This document shows positions 27,796 to 36,200 of a stretch of 64,000 bases of DNA, piece by piece (the stretch's first letter is position 1; each line of letters begins with the position of its first letter). The position numbers and the translations under genes are program-made. The DNA comes from Rothia gullae (GTDB taxonomy: Bacteria; Actinomycetota; Actinomycetes; Actinomycetales; Micrococcaceae): contig NZ_JANCOC010000002.1 in NCBI RefSeq assembly GCF_024294905.1, positions 78,267 through 142,266 on the forward strand, given 5' to 3'. The notes below the pieces were generated by a model. It worked only from the letters and a program-made list of their open reading frames with translations. It had not been told where the DNA came from and made no database searches.

Positions 27796-27822
27796 TGGTG
27801 TGTATCCATACTATCGACATTG

Positions 27823-27864
27823 TTAGGACAGGCTTACTATATCGACAGTGTGTACATTTCTCAA
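27823..27864 (-). promoter_or_regulatory. Promoter with overlapping DtxR/IdeR-like box for the HtaA gene
   Basis: Minus strand: -35 TTGAGA (27859-27864), 17-base spacer, -10 TATAGT (27836-27841). The plus-strand reading TTAGGACAGGCTTACTATA at 27823-27841 fits the DtxR/IdeR consensus at about 15 of 19 positions and covers the -10, the classical arrangement for iron-dependent repression. Confidence 0.65.
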
Positions 27865-27978
27865 CATCAGAGTCCAAGAAACCATTTTGTTACAGCGCAA
27901 AATATCCCGCACCGCCTGCATAAATACCCTCGCGTGCCAACAGTTGCGCTCCGCCAAGGCAGAGAGCTGAGACGGCGC

Positions 27979-28199
27979 CTACTCCCCTAGTGTACTGTCA
28001 GTCAGAACGATGACGTACACAACTTCTTTTTCCTTGACGAGGCTCATCAGGAGGCTATACTCGCCCCGTTCTCCTCCTCGGATACCTGCGGGTTCTCAAC
28101 AATAGAACCGCCATATTCGCCAGTAGCGGCGTAGAAGTCGATGTCTACCAGAATATCTGTTGCCATCAACTCTTCAGGGAGTCCGTTCCACCGCAGCAT
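27979..28199 (-). pseudogene. Small gene, apparently frameshifted
   Basis: From an ATG at 28197-28199 with AAGGGG upstream, the minus strand encodes MLRWNGLPEELMATDILVD and continues to a stop at 28047 (50 residues, ending GASIAS). In another frame the same stretch continues as ERGEYSLLMSLVKEKEVVYV and so on to a stop at 27979, reading like the natural C-terminal half of one acidic ~70-residue protein. The switch point would be in the GAGGAGGAGAACGGGG segment (about 28065-28080). No family recognised. Alternatively, two tiny overlapping genes (TGATG junction). Confidence 0.4.
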
Positions 28200-28587
28200 C
28201 GTTACCGCCCCTTAAGTTGAGGCTTAATGCGGACCAGTCCGGGAATTTTACGCCCATCTACTAACATGCGAGGGCATACAACCCTATCTTTTGATTATGT
28301 TTGAAGAAAATATAGGGTGTTCTATAGGTGATTTCGACTCACCATTTTCACCCCAATAAACCTTAAAATCTCACGTACAACTTTATATTTCCCTCAAGCT
28401 CCCCTTTATACTCTTCCCCCGTCTCTCAACACCCCACGGGCACCTTGATGCATGCCTTCTATACACGCCGAGAACACAGAGAAACACCCCACCCGCATCC
28501 AGATAGGGAGCATCCAGATAGGGATGCGAGCGAGGCTACCAAAGTCAATGCCTCACTGAGGTTCAATCATCACGGAACCCTGCGAGC
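28200..28587. other. Intergenic region with a 15-bp tandem duplication
   Basis: No gene seen. AT-rich around 28260-28430. At 28495-28524 the 15-mer GCATCCAGATAGGGA occurs twice in direct tandem. Confidence 0.6.
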
Positions 28588-29388
28588 TTAGCTCTCCTTA
28601 CGAATCACCTTGAACTGGCTCGGCTGCGCCACCGGGCGAATCGTAATGCGGTCAAGGTTCACGTGATGCGGAACGTTCAGAGCAAAGGTCACGGTCTGCG
28701 CCACGTCCTCTGCGGTCAGCGGCTTCTCAACACCCGCATAGACGCGCTCGGCGGCTTCCTTGGAACCTAGACGGTTCAGGGAGAACTCCTCGGTATGCAC
28801 CATGCCCGGGCAGATCTCAATCACGCGCACATTATGTTCCGTTTCTTCCAAGCGGAGCGCCTCCGTCAGGCCGCGAGCGCCGAACTTCGCGGCGTTGTAT
28901 CCGGCACCGCCCTCGTAGCCGTGTTCCGCGGCGGTGGAGGTCAGGTTCAGGATTGTGCCGTGACCGTTCAGTCGCAGCGCCTCCGCGAAGACACGCACCA
29001 TGTGCAGAATACCGAGCACATTCATCTGGTACATCTTCAGATAATCGGCAGGCTTGCCGTCGGCAACCTTATCCACACCAATAGCACCACCGGCAATATT
29101 GACCAGGGCGTCAATAGTGCCCTGCTCCTCCAGGATCTGCTCGGCAACAAAGCGGACGGAATGCTCATCGGTCACGTCGCAGGTCACCGGGTGAGCGCCG
29201 GTTTCCGCGTAGAGAGTGTAGAGGCGGTCGGTGCGGCGAGCCAGAGCATAGACGGTCCAGCCGCTTGCTACCAGCTGCTGTACGGTGGCTCGGCCAATAC
29301 CGCTGGATGCGCCGGTCACCACGGCAACTTTGCCGTTGCCGGTATGGGGCAGGAAAGGAGATGCAGGAATATGGGTGTTCTCAGTCAT
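28588..29388 (-). CDS. Short-chain dehydrogenase/reductase
   Basis: Classical SDR of 266 residues: TGASSGIG cofactor motif at about 25-32, CDVTDE, NIAGG at the structural NNAG position, LNLTSTAAEHGYEGG with the catalytic Ser, and YNAAK with the catalytic Tyr/Lys, followed by PGMVHTEE. The ALARRTDRL segment after the second strand suggests NADP(H) preference. The sequence is closest to the YdfG-type serine/3-hydroxy acid dehydrogenases by eye, but the substrate cannot be set. Start ATG at 29386-29388 follows AGGATTAAAGT. Monocistronic by spacing. Confidence 0.88.
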   Translation of the reverse strand: MTENTHIPASPFLPHTGNGKVAVVTGASSGIGRATVQQLVASGWTVYALARRTDRLYTLYAETGAHPVTCDVTDEHSVRFVAEQILEEQGTIDALVNIAGGAIGVDKVADGKPADYLKMYQMNVLGILHMVRVFAEALRLNGHGTILNLTSTAAEHGYEGGAGYNAAKFGARGLTEALRLEETEHNVRVIEICPGMVHTEEFSLNRLGSKEAAERVYAGVEKPLTAEDVAQTVTFALNVPHHVNLDRITIRPVAQPSQFKVIRKES

Positions 29389-29514
29389 ACTTTAATCCTA
29401 GTAGAGTGATGCCCGCGGGTGCTCTGTTCGAGCAGACTCGCGGGCATATATTTTGAAATTTTCGATAGTGAAATAGATGGCGGTACCACAACTGAGCGGC
29501 GCTCCGTCAGACTA

Positions 29515-29829
29515 CTACTTGCGGCGACGAGGCAGACCCCAACGGCTCCTACCACCGTCACGGAATCCGAGGCGGTGCTCAAAATACACGAACGAGCTAC
29601 TACCAGTCTTCGTCGTGTCCGGAGGGACCGTACCCTCACGCGCCGACAACAGGTAAAGAACCGCGGCGCCGGGCATGAACACAAGCAGGGGCAACACGAA
29701 CCGCATGCGCGCCTCGCCGTAGCCGCTACGCACCGTCAAATGCCAGAGGCACAACGCCATCAGCGTCAGGTGCAGTATCAGCAGAACGGTTTCAGGCGTA
29801 CCCAAACCAAAAATACTCAGAGAACTCAT
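29515..29829 (-). CDS. Small membrane protein, PLDc_N-like
   Basis: 104 residues with two hydrophobic helices (about 11-33 and 43-62) separated by a short basic loop, then a polar basic tail ending RWGLPRRRK. The pattern of helix, basic loop, helix ending YLLSAREG resembles the phospholipase D N-terminal (PLDc_N) domain found in many small actinobacterial membrane proteins. Ribosome binding site GAGGAG 6 bases before the ATG at 29827-29829. Function unknown. Confidence 0.65.
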   Translation of the reverse strand: MSSLSIFGLGTPETVLLILHLTLMALCLWHLTVRSGYGEARMRFVLPLLVFMPGAAVLYLLSAREGTVPPDTTKTGSSSFVYFEHRLGFRDGGRSRWGLPRRRK

Positions 29830-30035
29830 TGGCAGCTCCTCAAAGGTCGTATATCTTCAGTCTACGCCGCACCCGCTTTGCTGAGAAGGGTTCACGGGCT
29901 GTTGATACTGCAGATTTTCGCGCCTACACTGCAGGTAATCGGGGGGGCAGCATATTAGGGGTTCTCTCCCCCATTACCGTTTCCACCGAGTTTGTCGCTA
30001 AATCGCCAATTACTCCTCATATAGGGAGCCTCCAC

Positions 30036-30350
30036 ATGACAGCAACACCGCACCAGCACATCACCGACCTTAAAGAGCGGCGCCAAGCGCTCCAACAGAG
30101 GGCGCGCACTATCCGTGCCGCCACCGGAACCCCCTACAGCTCTGAGGTTCACCTGCTACTCGGGCAGAGCTACCTCGACCCCGCCAGCTGGCAGGAACTC
30201 ACCGCCTCCAGCGGGGTGCGCGCCACAGTACGCAGGGCACAATTTGTACGCCGGTACCGGCACCTCCTGGCACGTCTAGAAGCCGCCATCGAGCGGTACG
30301 AACAGCACGGCGCGGCGCAGAATTCCCCTGGAGCTGAGAGAATGCCGTGA
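30036..30350 (+). CDS. Hypothetical basic protein upstream of valS
   Basis: 104 residues, rich in Arg, Gln and Ala, mostly helical by appearance (MTATPHQHITDLKERRQ ... ATVRRAQFVRRYRHLLARLE). The ATG at 30036 follows GGGAG; longer in-frame starts upstream are unsupported. It ends 19 bases before valS on the same strand, so the two are probably co-transcribed. No family recognised. Confidence 0.6.
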   Translation: MTATPHQHITDLKERRQALQQRARTIRAATGTPYSSEVHLLLGQSYLDPASWQELTASSGVRATVRRAQFVRRYRHLLARLEAAIERYEQHGAAQNSPGAERMP

Positions 30351-30369
30351 ATATGAGAAAATAGCCGTT

Positions 30370-33102
30370 ATGGCTGAAAACATTTTGGGCTCAGACTCGC
30401 CCGTACAGATTAACGTTCCCGACCGCCCCGCCCTCGAAGGCCTCGAAGAGAAGCTCTCGCAGCGCTGGGCCGATGAGAAGACCTACGCATTCGACGAGAA
30501 CACCACTCGCGAGCAGGTCTACTCCATTGACACCCCGCCGCCGACTGCATCCGGCTCCCTGCACGTGGGGCACATGTTCTCCTACACCCAGACCGACGTC
30601 ATTGCACGCTACCAGCGTATGACCGGCAAGAACGTGTTCTACCCCCTCGGCTGGGATGACAACGGCCTGCCCACCGAACGCCGCGTTCAGAACTACTACG
30701 GCGTTCTCTGCGACCCCTCCGTGGCAGACAACGACTCCTTCCGCGACCTGATCACCTGGAAGGCAGACGGCACCCCCAAGCCCGACCGCAGCCAGGCAAA
30801 GTGGCCGCGCATCTCCCGCAACAACTTCATTGAACTCTGTGAAGAGCTCGCGGTTGAAGACGAGAAGGTCTTCGAAAACCTCTTCACCACCCTGGGCCTG
30901 TCCGTTGACTGGTCGCGCACCTACCGCACCATCGACGCGCACTCCCGTAAGGTCTCCCAGCTCGCCTTCCTGAAGGACCTGGAAGCAGGCAACGCCTACA
31001 TGGCTGAAGCACCGACCATGTGGGACGTTACCTTCCGCACCGCAGTGGCACAGGCTGAGCTGGAAGACAAGGAACGCCCCGGCGCATACCACCGCATCAG
31101 CTTCCACCGCCCCAACGGCGAGAAGGTCTGGATTGAGACCACCCGCCCCGAGCTACTGCCCTCCTGCGTGGCTCTCGTGGCGCACCCGGACGACGAGCGT
31201 TACAAGCCGCTGTTCGGCACCACCGTCACCTCCCCGCTGTTCGGCGTTGAGGTCGAAATCAAGGCGCACCCGCTGGCACAGCCCGACAAGGGCGCCGGTA
31301 TCGCCATGATTTGTACCTTCGGTGACACCACCGACGTCACCTGGTGGCGTGAACTGCAGCTGGACACCCGCGCCCTCATCGGTCGCGACGGCCGCTTCTC
31401 CCGCGAAACCCCCGAGTGGATTACCTCCGCTGAGGGTCGCGAGCGCTACGAGCGTATGGCAGGCGCCACCGTCTTCACCGCACAGAAGACCGTCGTGGAG
31501 ATGCTGGTTGAGGCTGGCGAAATGGACGGCGACCCCAAACCGATTACCCACCCCGTGAAGTTCTACGAGAAGGGCGACAAGCCCCTCGAAATCGTTGCTT
31601 CCCGACAGTGGTACATCCGCAACGGTGGCCGTGACGCTGCACGCCGCGAGAAGCTCATCGAGCGCGGCCGTGAAATGAACTGGTACCCCTCCTTCATGCG
31701 TAGCCGCTACGAGAACTGGGTTGAGGGTCTGAACGGCGACTGGCTGATTTCTCGCCAGCGTTTCTTCGGTGTTCCCTTCCCCGTCTGGTACCCGCTGGAC
31801 GCTGAGGGCGAGCCGGACTACGAGAACCCGATTCTGCCGGCCGAAGAGATGCTGCCGGTTGACCCCGCATCTCAGGCTGCTCCCGGTTACACCGAGGATC
31901 AGCGCGGCGTAGCGGGCGGCTTCATCGCTGACCCGGACGTTCTGGACACCTGGGCTACGTCCTCCCTGACCCCGCAGATTGCGACCGGTTGGGGCGTGAA
32001 CCCGGACCTGCACGCGAAGACCTTCCCCATGGATCTGCGCCCGCAGGGTCACGACATTATCCGCACCTGGCTGTTCTCCACCGCTGTTCGCGCGGAGACC
32101 CTGGCTTCCTCCGTGCCGTGGTACAACACTGCGCTCTCCGGCTGGATTCTTGACCCGGACCGCAAGAAGATGTCCAAGTCTAAGGGCAACGTTGTGGTCC
32201 CCAACGAGGTGCTGGAGAAGTACGGTTCGGACGCTGTGCGCTACTGGGCTGCTTCGGCTCGCCTGGGTGCTGACACCGCCTACGACGAAGGCCAGATGAA
32301 GATTGGCCGTCGCCTTGCCATCAAGCTGCTGAACGCATCCAAGTTCGTGCTGAACCTGGGCGCTACCGAGAAGTCCGTGATCACTTCTCAGGCTCAGGGT
32401 CGCGTACTGATCAACGCTCTGGACCGTTCTCTGTTGGCTCGCCTGGCGTACCTGATTGAGGAAGCAACCGCCGCATTCGAGAAGTACGAGTACGCTCGTG
32501 CCCTGCAGATTTGCGAGAGCTTCTTCTGGTCCTTCACCGACGACTTCGTTGAGCTGGTCAAGGACCGTGCGTACGGTGCTCGCGGTGAGCAGGAGCAGGC
32601 TTCTGTTCTGGCTGCCCTGGCAACCACCCTGGATGCTCTGCTGCGCCTGTTCGCGCCCTTCCTGCCGTTCGTGACCGAAGAGATTTGGTCCTGGTGGCGT
32701 GCAGGTAGCGTACACCGCGCCGAGTGGCCGCAGGCACTGCCCATCCTGGAGGGTACTCTGCTGGCTGAGTACTCTGCCCAGAACCCGACTGCTGGCATTT
32801 CTGCTCAGTGGGTGCTGGCGGACGCTGACCCGGCTCAGATTGAGTCGCTGAAGCAGATCCTGCCGGATGTTGCTGAGGCTCTGGGCGGCCTGCGTAAGGC
32901 TAAGAGCGACGCGAAGGTTAAGCAGCGCACCGAGGTTGAGTCTGCAACCATTGCGGCTCCCCAGGCTCAGCTGGATCGCATTGCCGCTGGTATGTCTGAT
33001 CTGAAGGCTGCCGGTAACGCTCGTGAGCTGTCCCTGGTGGCGGCTGAGGGCGAGCTGGAGGTTCGCGATGTTGTGCTCGTTGTGGAAGAAGCAGCTGAGT
33101 AA
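30370..33102 (+). CDS. valS: Valyl-tRNA synthetase
   Basis: Charges tRNA-Val. 910 residues: PPPTASGSLHVGHMFSYTQ with the HIGH motif HVGH near residue 64, WDDNGLPTERRVQNYYGV, the editing-domain region, GHDIIRTWLFSTAVR, and KKMSKSKGNVVVP near residue 600. The DDNGLPTERRVQ form marks the ValRS subgroup common in actinobacteria rather than the E. coli type. The C-terminal part is shorter than in E. coli but retains an Ala/Glu-rich helical end (VLVVEEAAE). ATG at 30370. Confidence 0.96.
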   Translation: MAENILGSDSPVQINVPDRPALEGLEEKLSQRWADEKTYAFDENTTREQVYSIDTPPPTASGSLHVGHMFSYTQTDVIARYQRMTGKNVFYPLGWDDNGLPTERRVQNYYGVLCDPSVADNDSFRDLITWKADGTPKPDRSQAKWPRISRNNFIELCEELAVEDEKVFENLFTTLGLSVDWSRTYRTIDAHSRKVSQLAFLKDLEAGNAYMAEAPTMWDVTFRTAVAQAELEDKERPGAYHRISFHRPNGEKVWIETTRPELLPSCVALVAHPDDERYKPLFGTTVTSPLFGVEVEIKAHPLAQPDKGAGIAMICTFGDTTDVTWWRELQLDTRALIGRDGRFSRETPEWITSAEGRERYERMAGATVFTAQKTVVEMLVEAGEMDGDPKPITHPVKFYEKGDKPLEIVASRQWYIRNGGRDAARREKLIERGREMNWYPSFMRSRYENWVEGLNGDWLISRQRFFGVPFPVWYPLDAEGEPDYENPILPAEEMLPVDPASQAAPGYTEDQRGVAGGFIADPDVLDTWATSSLTPQIATGWGVNPDLHAKTFPMDLRPQGHDIIRTWLFSTAVRAETLASSVPWYNTALSGWILDPDRKKMSKSKGNVVVPNEVLEKYGSDAVRYWAASARLGADTAYDEGQMKIGRRLAIKLLNASKFVLNLGATEKSVITSQAQGRVLINALDRSLLARLAYLIEEATAAFEKYEYARALQICESFFWSFTDDFVELVKDRAYGARGEQEQASVLAALATTLDALLRLFAPFLPFVTEEIWSWWRAGSVHRAEWPQALPILEGTLLAEYSAQNPTAGISAQWVLADADPAQIESLKQILPDVAEALGGLRKAKSDAKVKQRTEVESATIAAPQAQLDRIAAGMSDLKAAGNARELSLVAAEGELEVRDVVLVVEEAAE

Positions 33103-33160
33103 TTTCGCCTCATTTTGAGCGTTGTTCGCTTAAATTTATGACGCTACTTGAGCGTTGAGG

Positions 33161-33197
33161 ACGGGGCGGTACCGATTGACGGTACCGTCCCGTTTTC
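33161..33197 (+). terminator. valS terminator
   Basis: ACGGGGCGGTACC / GGTACCGTCCCGT, 13-bp stem with one G-U pair, 7-base loop, followed by TTTTCTGT. Confidence 0.85.
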
Positions 33198-33258
33198 TGT
33201 GTCTGCTGTTCGTTGTAGCTCGCCGGGTGTGAGGCCCCGGTAGCTGACCTCTACGGCT

Positions 33259-33498
33259 TTGGCTATAGGCTTTGTCCAAGCTGCGCCCGTGGATGCCTGC
33301 TCCAGCCCTCTGAGAATCTTCACTAGCGCCGCCGCCGATGAGGCAAGCATCGCCTTCGGTTCTTTGGACGCTCAGCAGCTCGAGGACCTGACCCGCAAGT
33401 GGGTGCGCTTCATGCGTGAAAGCCGCGATATGCTACACCACGAAAGCTCCATTGCCGCCGCACGTGCTGAGGTTGAGGCTAAGCCCCTCCCCGAGTAG
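33259..33498 (+). CDS. Doubtful small ORF, possibly a gene remnant
   Basis: 79 codons from a TTG with no ribosome binding site; the open frame begins at 33244. The C-terminal two thirds (EASIAFGSLDAQQLEDLTRKWVR...) looks like a genuine amphipathic helical protein end and loosely recalls the C-terminal helices of MarR-type regulators, so it may be the tail of a lost gene. The first 20 residues look non-coding. Low confidence that it is expressed. Confidence 0.25.
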   Translation: MAIGFVQAAPVDACSSPLRIFTSAAADEASIAFGSLDAQQLEDLTRKWVRFMRESRDMLHHESSIAAARAEVEAKPLPE

Positions 33499-33616
33499 GG
33501 TCACCCTTTATTTCTATTTCTTTCGCGCGGCAAAGCCAGCACTTTCGCGTTGGTACCGTATTTTTCTGCAGCGGGACTATCGAGCCAAGCGATTAAGCTC
33601 TGCCCGGAATGCGTAC

Positions 33617-33644
33617 TTCACACAGCCTGTCCCCTTGCTATAGT
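33617..33644 (+). promoter_or_regulatory. Candidate promoter of the LssY_C gene
   Basis: TTCACA (33617-33622), 16-base spacer, TATAGT (33639-33644), about 45 bases before the start codon at 33689. Confidence 0.45.
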
Positions 33645-33688
33645 TATGGATACTCAAAGACCCTAACTATGTTGCAGAAAGGGCGGGA

Positions 33689-35248
33689 ATGTCCCACCAA
33701 AAACGCGTCCTGCGGCCTATCCGTAGCGATGTTGCTCCCCCAGTTACCTCGCCACCGGTCTACCGTGGCGATATTGATGCGCGCGGCACGGCGCAAGACC
33801 TCGTCCCGCGCAGCTTGTGGGTCGATTTCTGGGACACTCTCTTCTTCATCTTCGCCGGCATCGCGGCCCTCGTGCTGACCTTCATGATTCTGGCGAATAC
33901 GGTCGGCCATTCTTTCTGGGGTTTCCCCATCGCCTTCATTTTCTGGGCGGTCACCGCGTACCTGACGCTACCGCGTTTTCACGCGATCATGACCCGCATC
34001 TACGTGCCCGACTACTTTATTGGGCGCACCCGCACCCCGGACGGTCTGCTCGGCGACCCGGTCAATATCGGTCTGATTGGTACCGAGGAGCAGATTCACC
34101 AGGTCATGCAGGACGCCGGCTGGACCCGCGCCGACAACGTCACCCTCGTCTCCTCCTGGAAGATTATTCTTTCCACCATCACCCGCCGCTCCTACGCGGA
34201 GGCGCCGGTCTCCCCGCTGAAAATTTTTGGTAAGACGCAGGCTTTCGCCTACCAGAAGGAAGTGGACGGCAACCCCGAGAAGCGCCACCACGTGCGCTTC
34301 TGGAAAACCCCGGACGGCTGGCTTCTGCCTGGCGGTCACCAGGTGGATTGGTTGGCGGCGGGCACGTACGACTCCGGTGTGGGTTTCAGCTTCTTCACCC
34401 TGCAGGTCACGCACCGCATTGACGCTGACACTGACTTCGAGCGCGACTACATTGTGGAGTCCATCCAGTACGCTCACCCGGAAACCCGCGTTGAGATTCT
34501 GCACGATTTTTCCTCCGGCTACCACGCCCGCAACGGTGGCGGCGACACGATTCGTACCGACGGTGCGCTGCCGGTGGTCATTCTCAACAATGAGGGCCTG
34601 GAACCGCAGGAGCAGGAAGAAATTCACCTCTCCAGCGCTCACGACCTGGCGTACCGCATGCCGCTGAGCCTGCTGGTCGGTTCGGGTATGCTCATCGCCG
34701 TGACCCTCGCCGATATTGTCAACAGCGTCATTTTGGCGCTCAGCCGCCCGGCACTTCGCGCCAAGCTGCTGGAGGAAGGCTCCGGTAACGATCTTGAGTT
34801 GCTGAACCTCTTCGACCAGGTGGATAGCTCCGTGTTACTGACCATTACCGGCACGGTGCTAGTTGGTTTTGTGGCAATTTATTCGGCGGTGCACCTGTTC
34901 CTGCTGTGGAGCACGCTGCGCGGCTCTTCGAAGGCTCGCCGACTGGCTCTGCTGTTGACGGCGCTGAACTTCGCGGCGATTACCGGCGGCGTGCTGTGGG
35001 GTCACCAGTCCCTGCCGCTGTCCACGATTTTCTTCCAGCTGGGCGTTGCCGTGTTCGCGATGCTGGCGTTCACCTCGGACGCGGCGGTTCAGTACACGGG
35101 GACCCGCACCTTCCATATGCGCGATACGAAGATTGTGCAGCGGGCAACGCACCCGAAGGTTCTGGAGCACAGGGCACAGCGCAAAGCGAAGAAAGCACAG
35201 CAGACGCAGCAGGCACGCAAGGCGGCTACCGCGAGCCACCGCCGATAG
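33689..35248 (+). CDS. LssY C-terminal-domain membrane protein
   Basis: 519 residues. Two N-terminal helices (about 45-90) are followed by a ~240-residue soluble part containing the LssY_C signature: DPVNIGLIGTEEQIHQ, AGWTRADNVTL, RFWKTPDGWLLPGGHQV, GTYDSGVGF, DADTDFERDYIV. Four further hydrophobic helices follow (about 325-470) and the chain ends in a basic Lys/Gln/Ala tail. LssY_C is linked in Legionella to the lss secretion locus, but its biochemical role is unknown; in actinobacteria it usually stands alone, as here. ATG at 33689 with AAAGGGCGGG upstream. Confidence 0.8.
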   Translation: MSHQKRVLRPIRSDVAPPVTSPPVYRGDIDARGTAQDLVPRSLWVDFWDTLFFIFAGIAALVLTFMILANTVGHSFWGFPIAFIFWAVTAYLTLPRFHAIMTRIYVPDYFIGRTRTPDGLLGDPVNIGLIGTEEQIHQVMQDAGWTRADNVTLVSSWKIILSTITRRSYAEAPVSPLKIFGKTQAFAYQKEVDGNPEKRHHVRFWKTPDGWLLPGGHQVDWLAAGTYDSGVGFSFFTLQVTHRIDADTDFERDYIVESIQYAHPETRVEILHDFSSGYHARNGGGDTIRTDGALPVVILNNEGLEPQEQEEIHLSSAHDLAYRMPLSLLVGSGMLIAVTLADIVNSVILALSRPALRAKLLEEGSGNDLELLNLFDQVDSSVLLTITGTVLVGFVAIYSAVHLFLLWSTLRGSSKARRLALLLTALNFAAITGGVLWGHQSLPLSTIFFQLGVAVFAMLAFTSDAAVQYTGTRTFHMRDTKIVQRATHPKVLEHRAQRKAKKAQQTQQARKAATASHRR

Positions 35249-35277
35249 CCAATAGCTCTGCATAGTTTGGGAAATAA

Positions 35278-35317
35278 AGTACCGCCCGGTCAGTACATGA
35301 CCGGGCGGTACTTTTTT
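35278..35317 (+). terminator. Terminator after the LssY_C gene
   Basis: AGTACCGCCCGGTCA / TGACCGGGCGGTACT, perfect 15-bp stem, GTACA loop, followed by TTTTT. Confidence 0.9.
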
Positions 35318-35383
35318 GCTCTGCAGCCGCAGACTCTACCGAGCCTGCGCGCATTGCAGGACTCTCAGCGCATTGCAGGATTC

Positions 35384-36025
35384 TTAGGCTTCACCCTTTT
35401 CACCGTGGAAAATCGGGCCCACGTTACGGGGGCGCTTGAGCTCAAAGAAGCCGGGGTAGGAAGCCAGCGCCAGGGCTCCGTCGAAGAGCTTACCAGCCTC
35501 TTCACCGGCGGGGCTCGGGGAGATGACCGGACCGAAGAAAGCGGTGCCGTTAATGGAAATCAGCGGAACACCCACATCGGTGCCACCCACGGTCTCCAGT
35601 GCCAGGTCCAGGGAGGCGCGCATCTGCTCATCGTACTGATCGGTGAAGGCGACATCCACCAGCTCTGCGGGCAGGTTGATCTCTTCCAGCGCCTTGACGA
35701 TTGCGTCGCGGTAGGAATCAGCCTTGTTGTCGTTGTGGTGAATCTGCTCGCCCAAAGCGTCGTAGAGGGGTTTGATGACCTCGTTGCCGTGCAGCTCACG
35801 CACAGCGGTAATAAGGCGCGTCGGCGCCCAGGACTGGTCCATCATTGCCTGGTAGTCGGCGGGCAGGTCGCGGCCCTGGTTGTGCATGGACAGGGAGAAG
35901 GGACGCCAGGTCACCTCAACGTTGCGGACCTTCTGTACCTCGCCAATCCAGCGGGAGGTAATCCAGCACCAGGGGCAGATCGGGTCGAACCAGAAATCAA
36001 TCTGTGCGGGTGCGTTCTCGGTCAT
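35384..36025 (-). CDS. DsbA-family mycothiol-dependent reductase (Rv2466c-like)
   Basis: 213-residue thioredoxin-fold protein without a signal peptide; active site CPWC in DFWFDPICPWCWITSRW near residue 17, with the cis-Pro region GVPLISINGTAFFGPV. The N-terminus is nearly that of M. tuberculosis Rv2466c, a mycothiol-dependent reductase that activates nitro-drugs and protects against oxidative stress. In mycobacteria this gene lies next to nei, rpiB and pepN; here it sits on the other side of the clp genes. ATG at 36023-36025 follows AGGAGAGAGGA. Confidence 0.88.
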   Translation of the reverse strand: MTENAPAQIDFWFDPICPWCWITSRWIGEVQKVRNVEVTWRPFSLSMHNQGRDLPADYQAMMDQSWAPTRLITAVRELHGNEVIKPLYDALGEQIHHNDNKADSYRDAIVKALEEINLPAELVDVAFTDQYDEQMRASLDLALETVGGTDVGVPLISINGTAFFGPVISPSPAGEEAGKLFDGALALASYPGFFELKRPRNVGPIFHGEKGEA

Positions 36026-36132
36026 GAGTGTTCCTCTCTCCTACGGTTACGCCAGCCGCTTCTATAAGCCGGCACTTATTCTTCGGTATACGCTCTTCAA
36101 GACATGTAAGCGAGGGCGGTACCTGCTAGTGA

Positions 36133-36164
36133 GCCGTCACCCCGTACAACCGGGGCGACGGCTT
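36133..36164. terminator. Hairpin between clpX and the DsbA-like gene
   Basis: AGCCGTC(A)CCCCG / CGGGG(C)GACGGCT with TACAAC loop; T-rich on the plus side. Probably ends clpX transcription. Confidence 0.6.
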
Positions 36165-36200
36165 CTTTATTCCCTAGCCTGTTCGGCTGGCAGTATGCGG

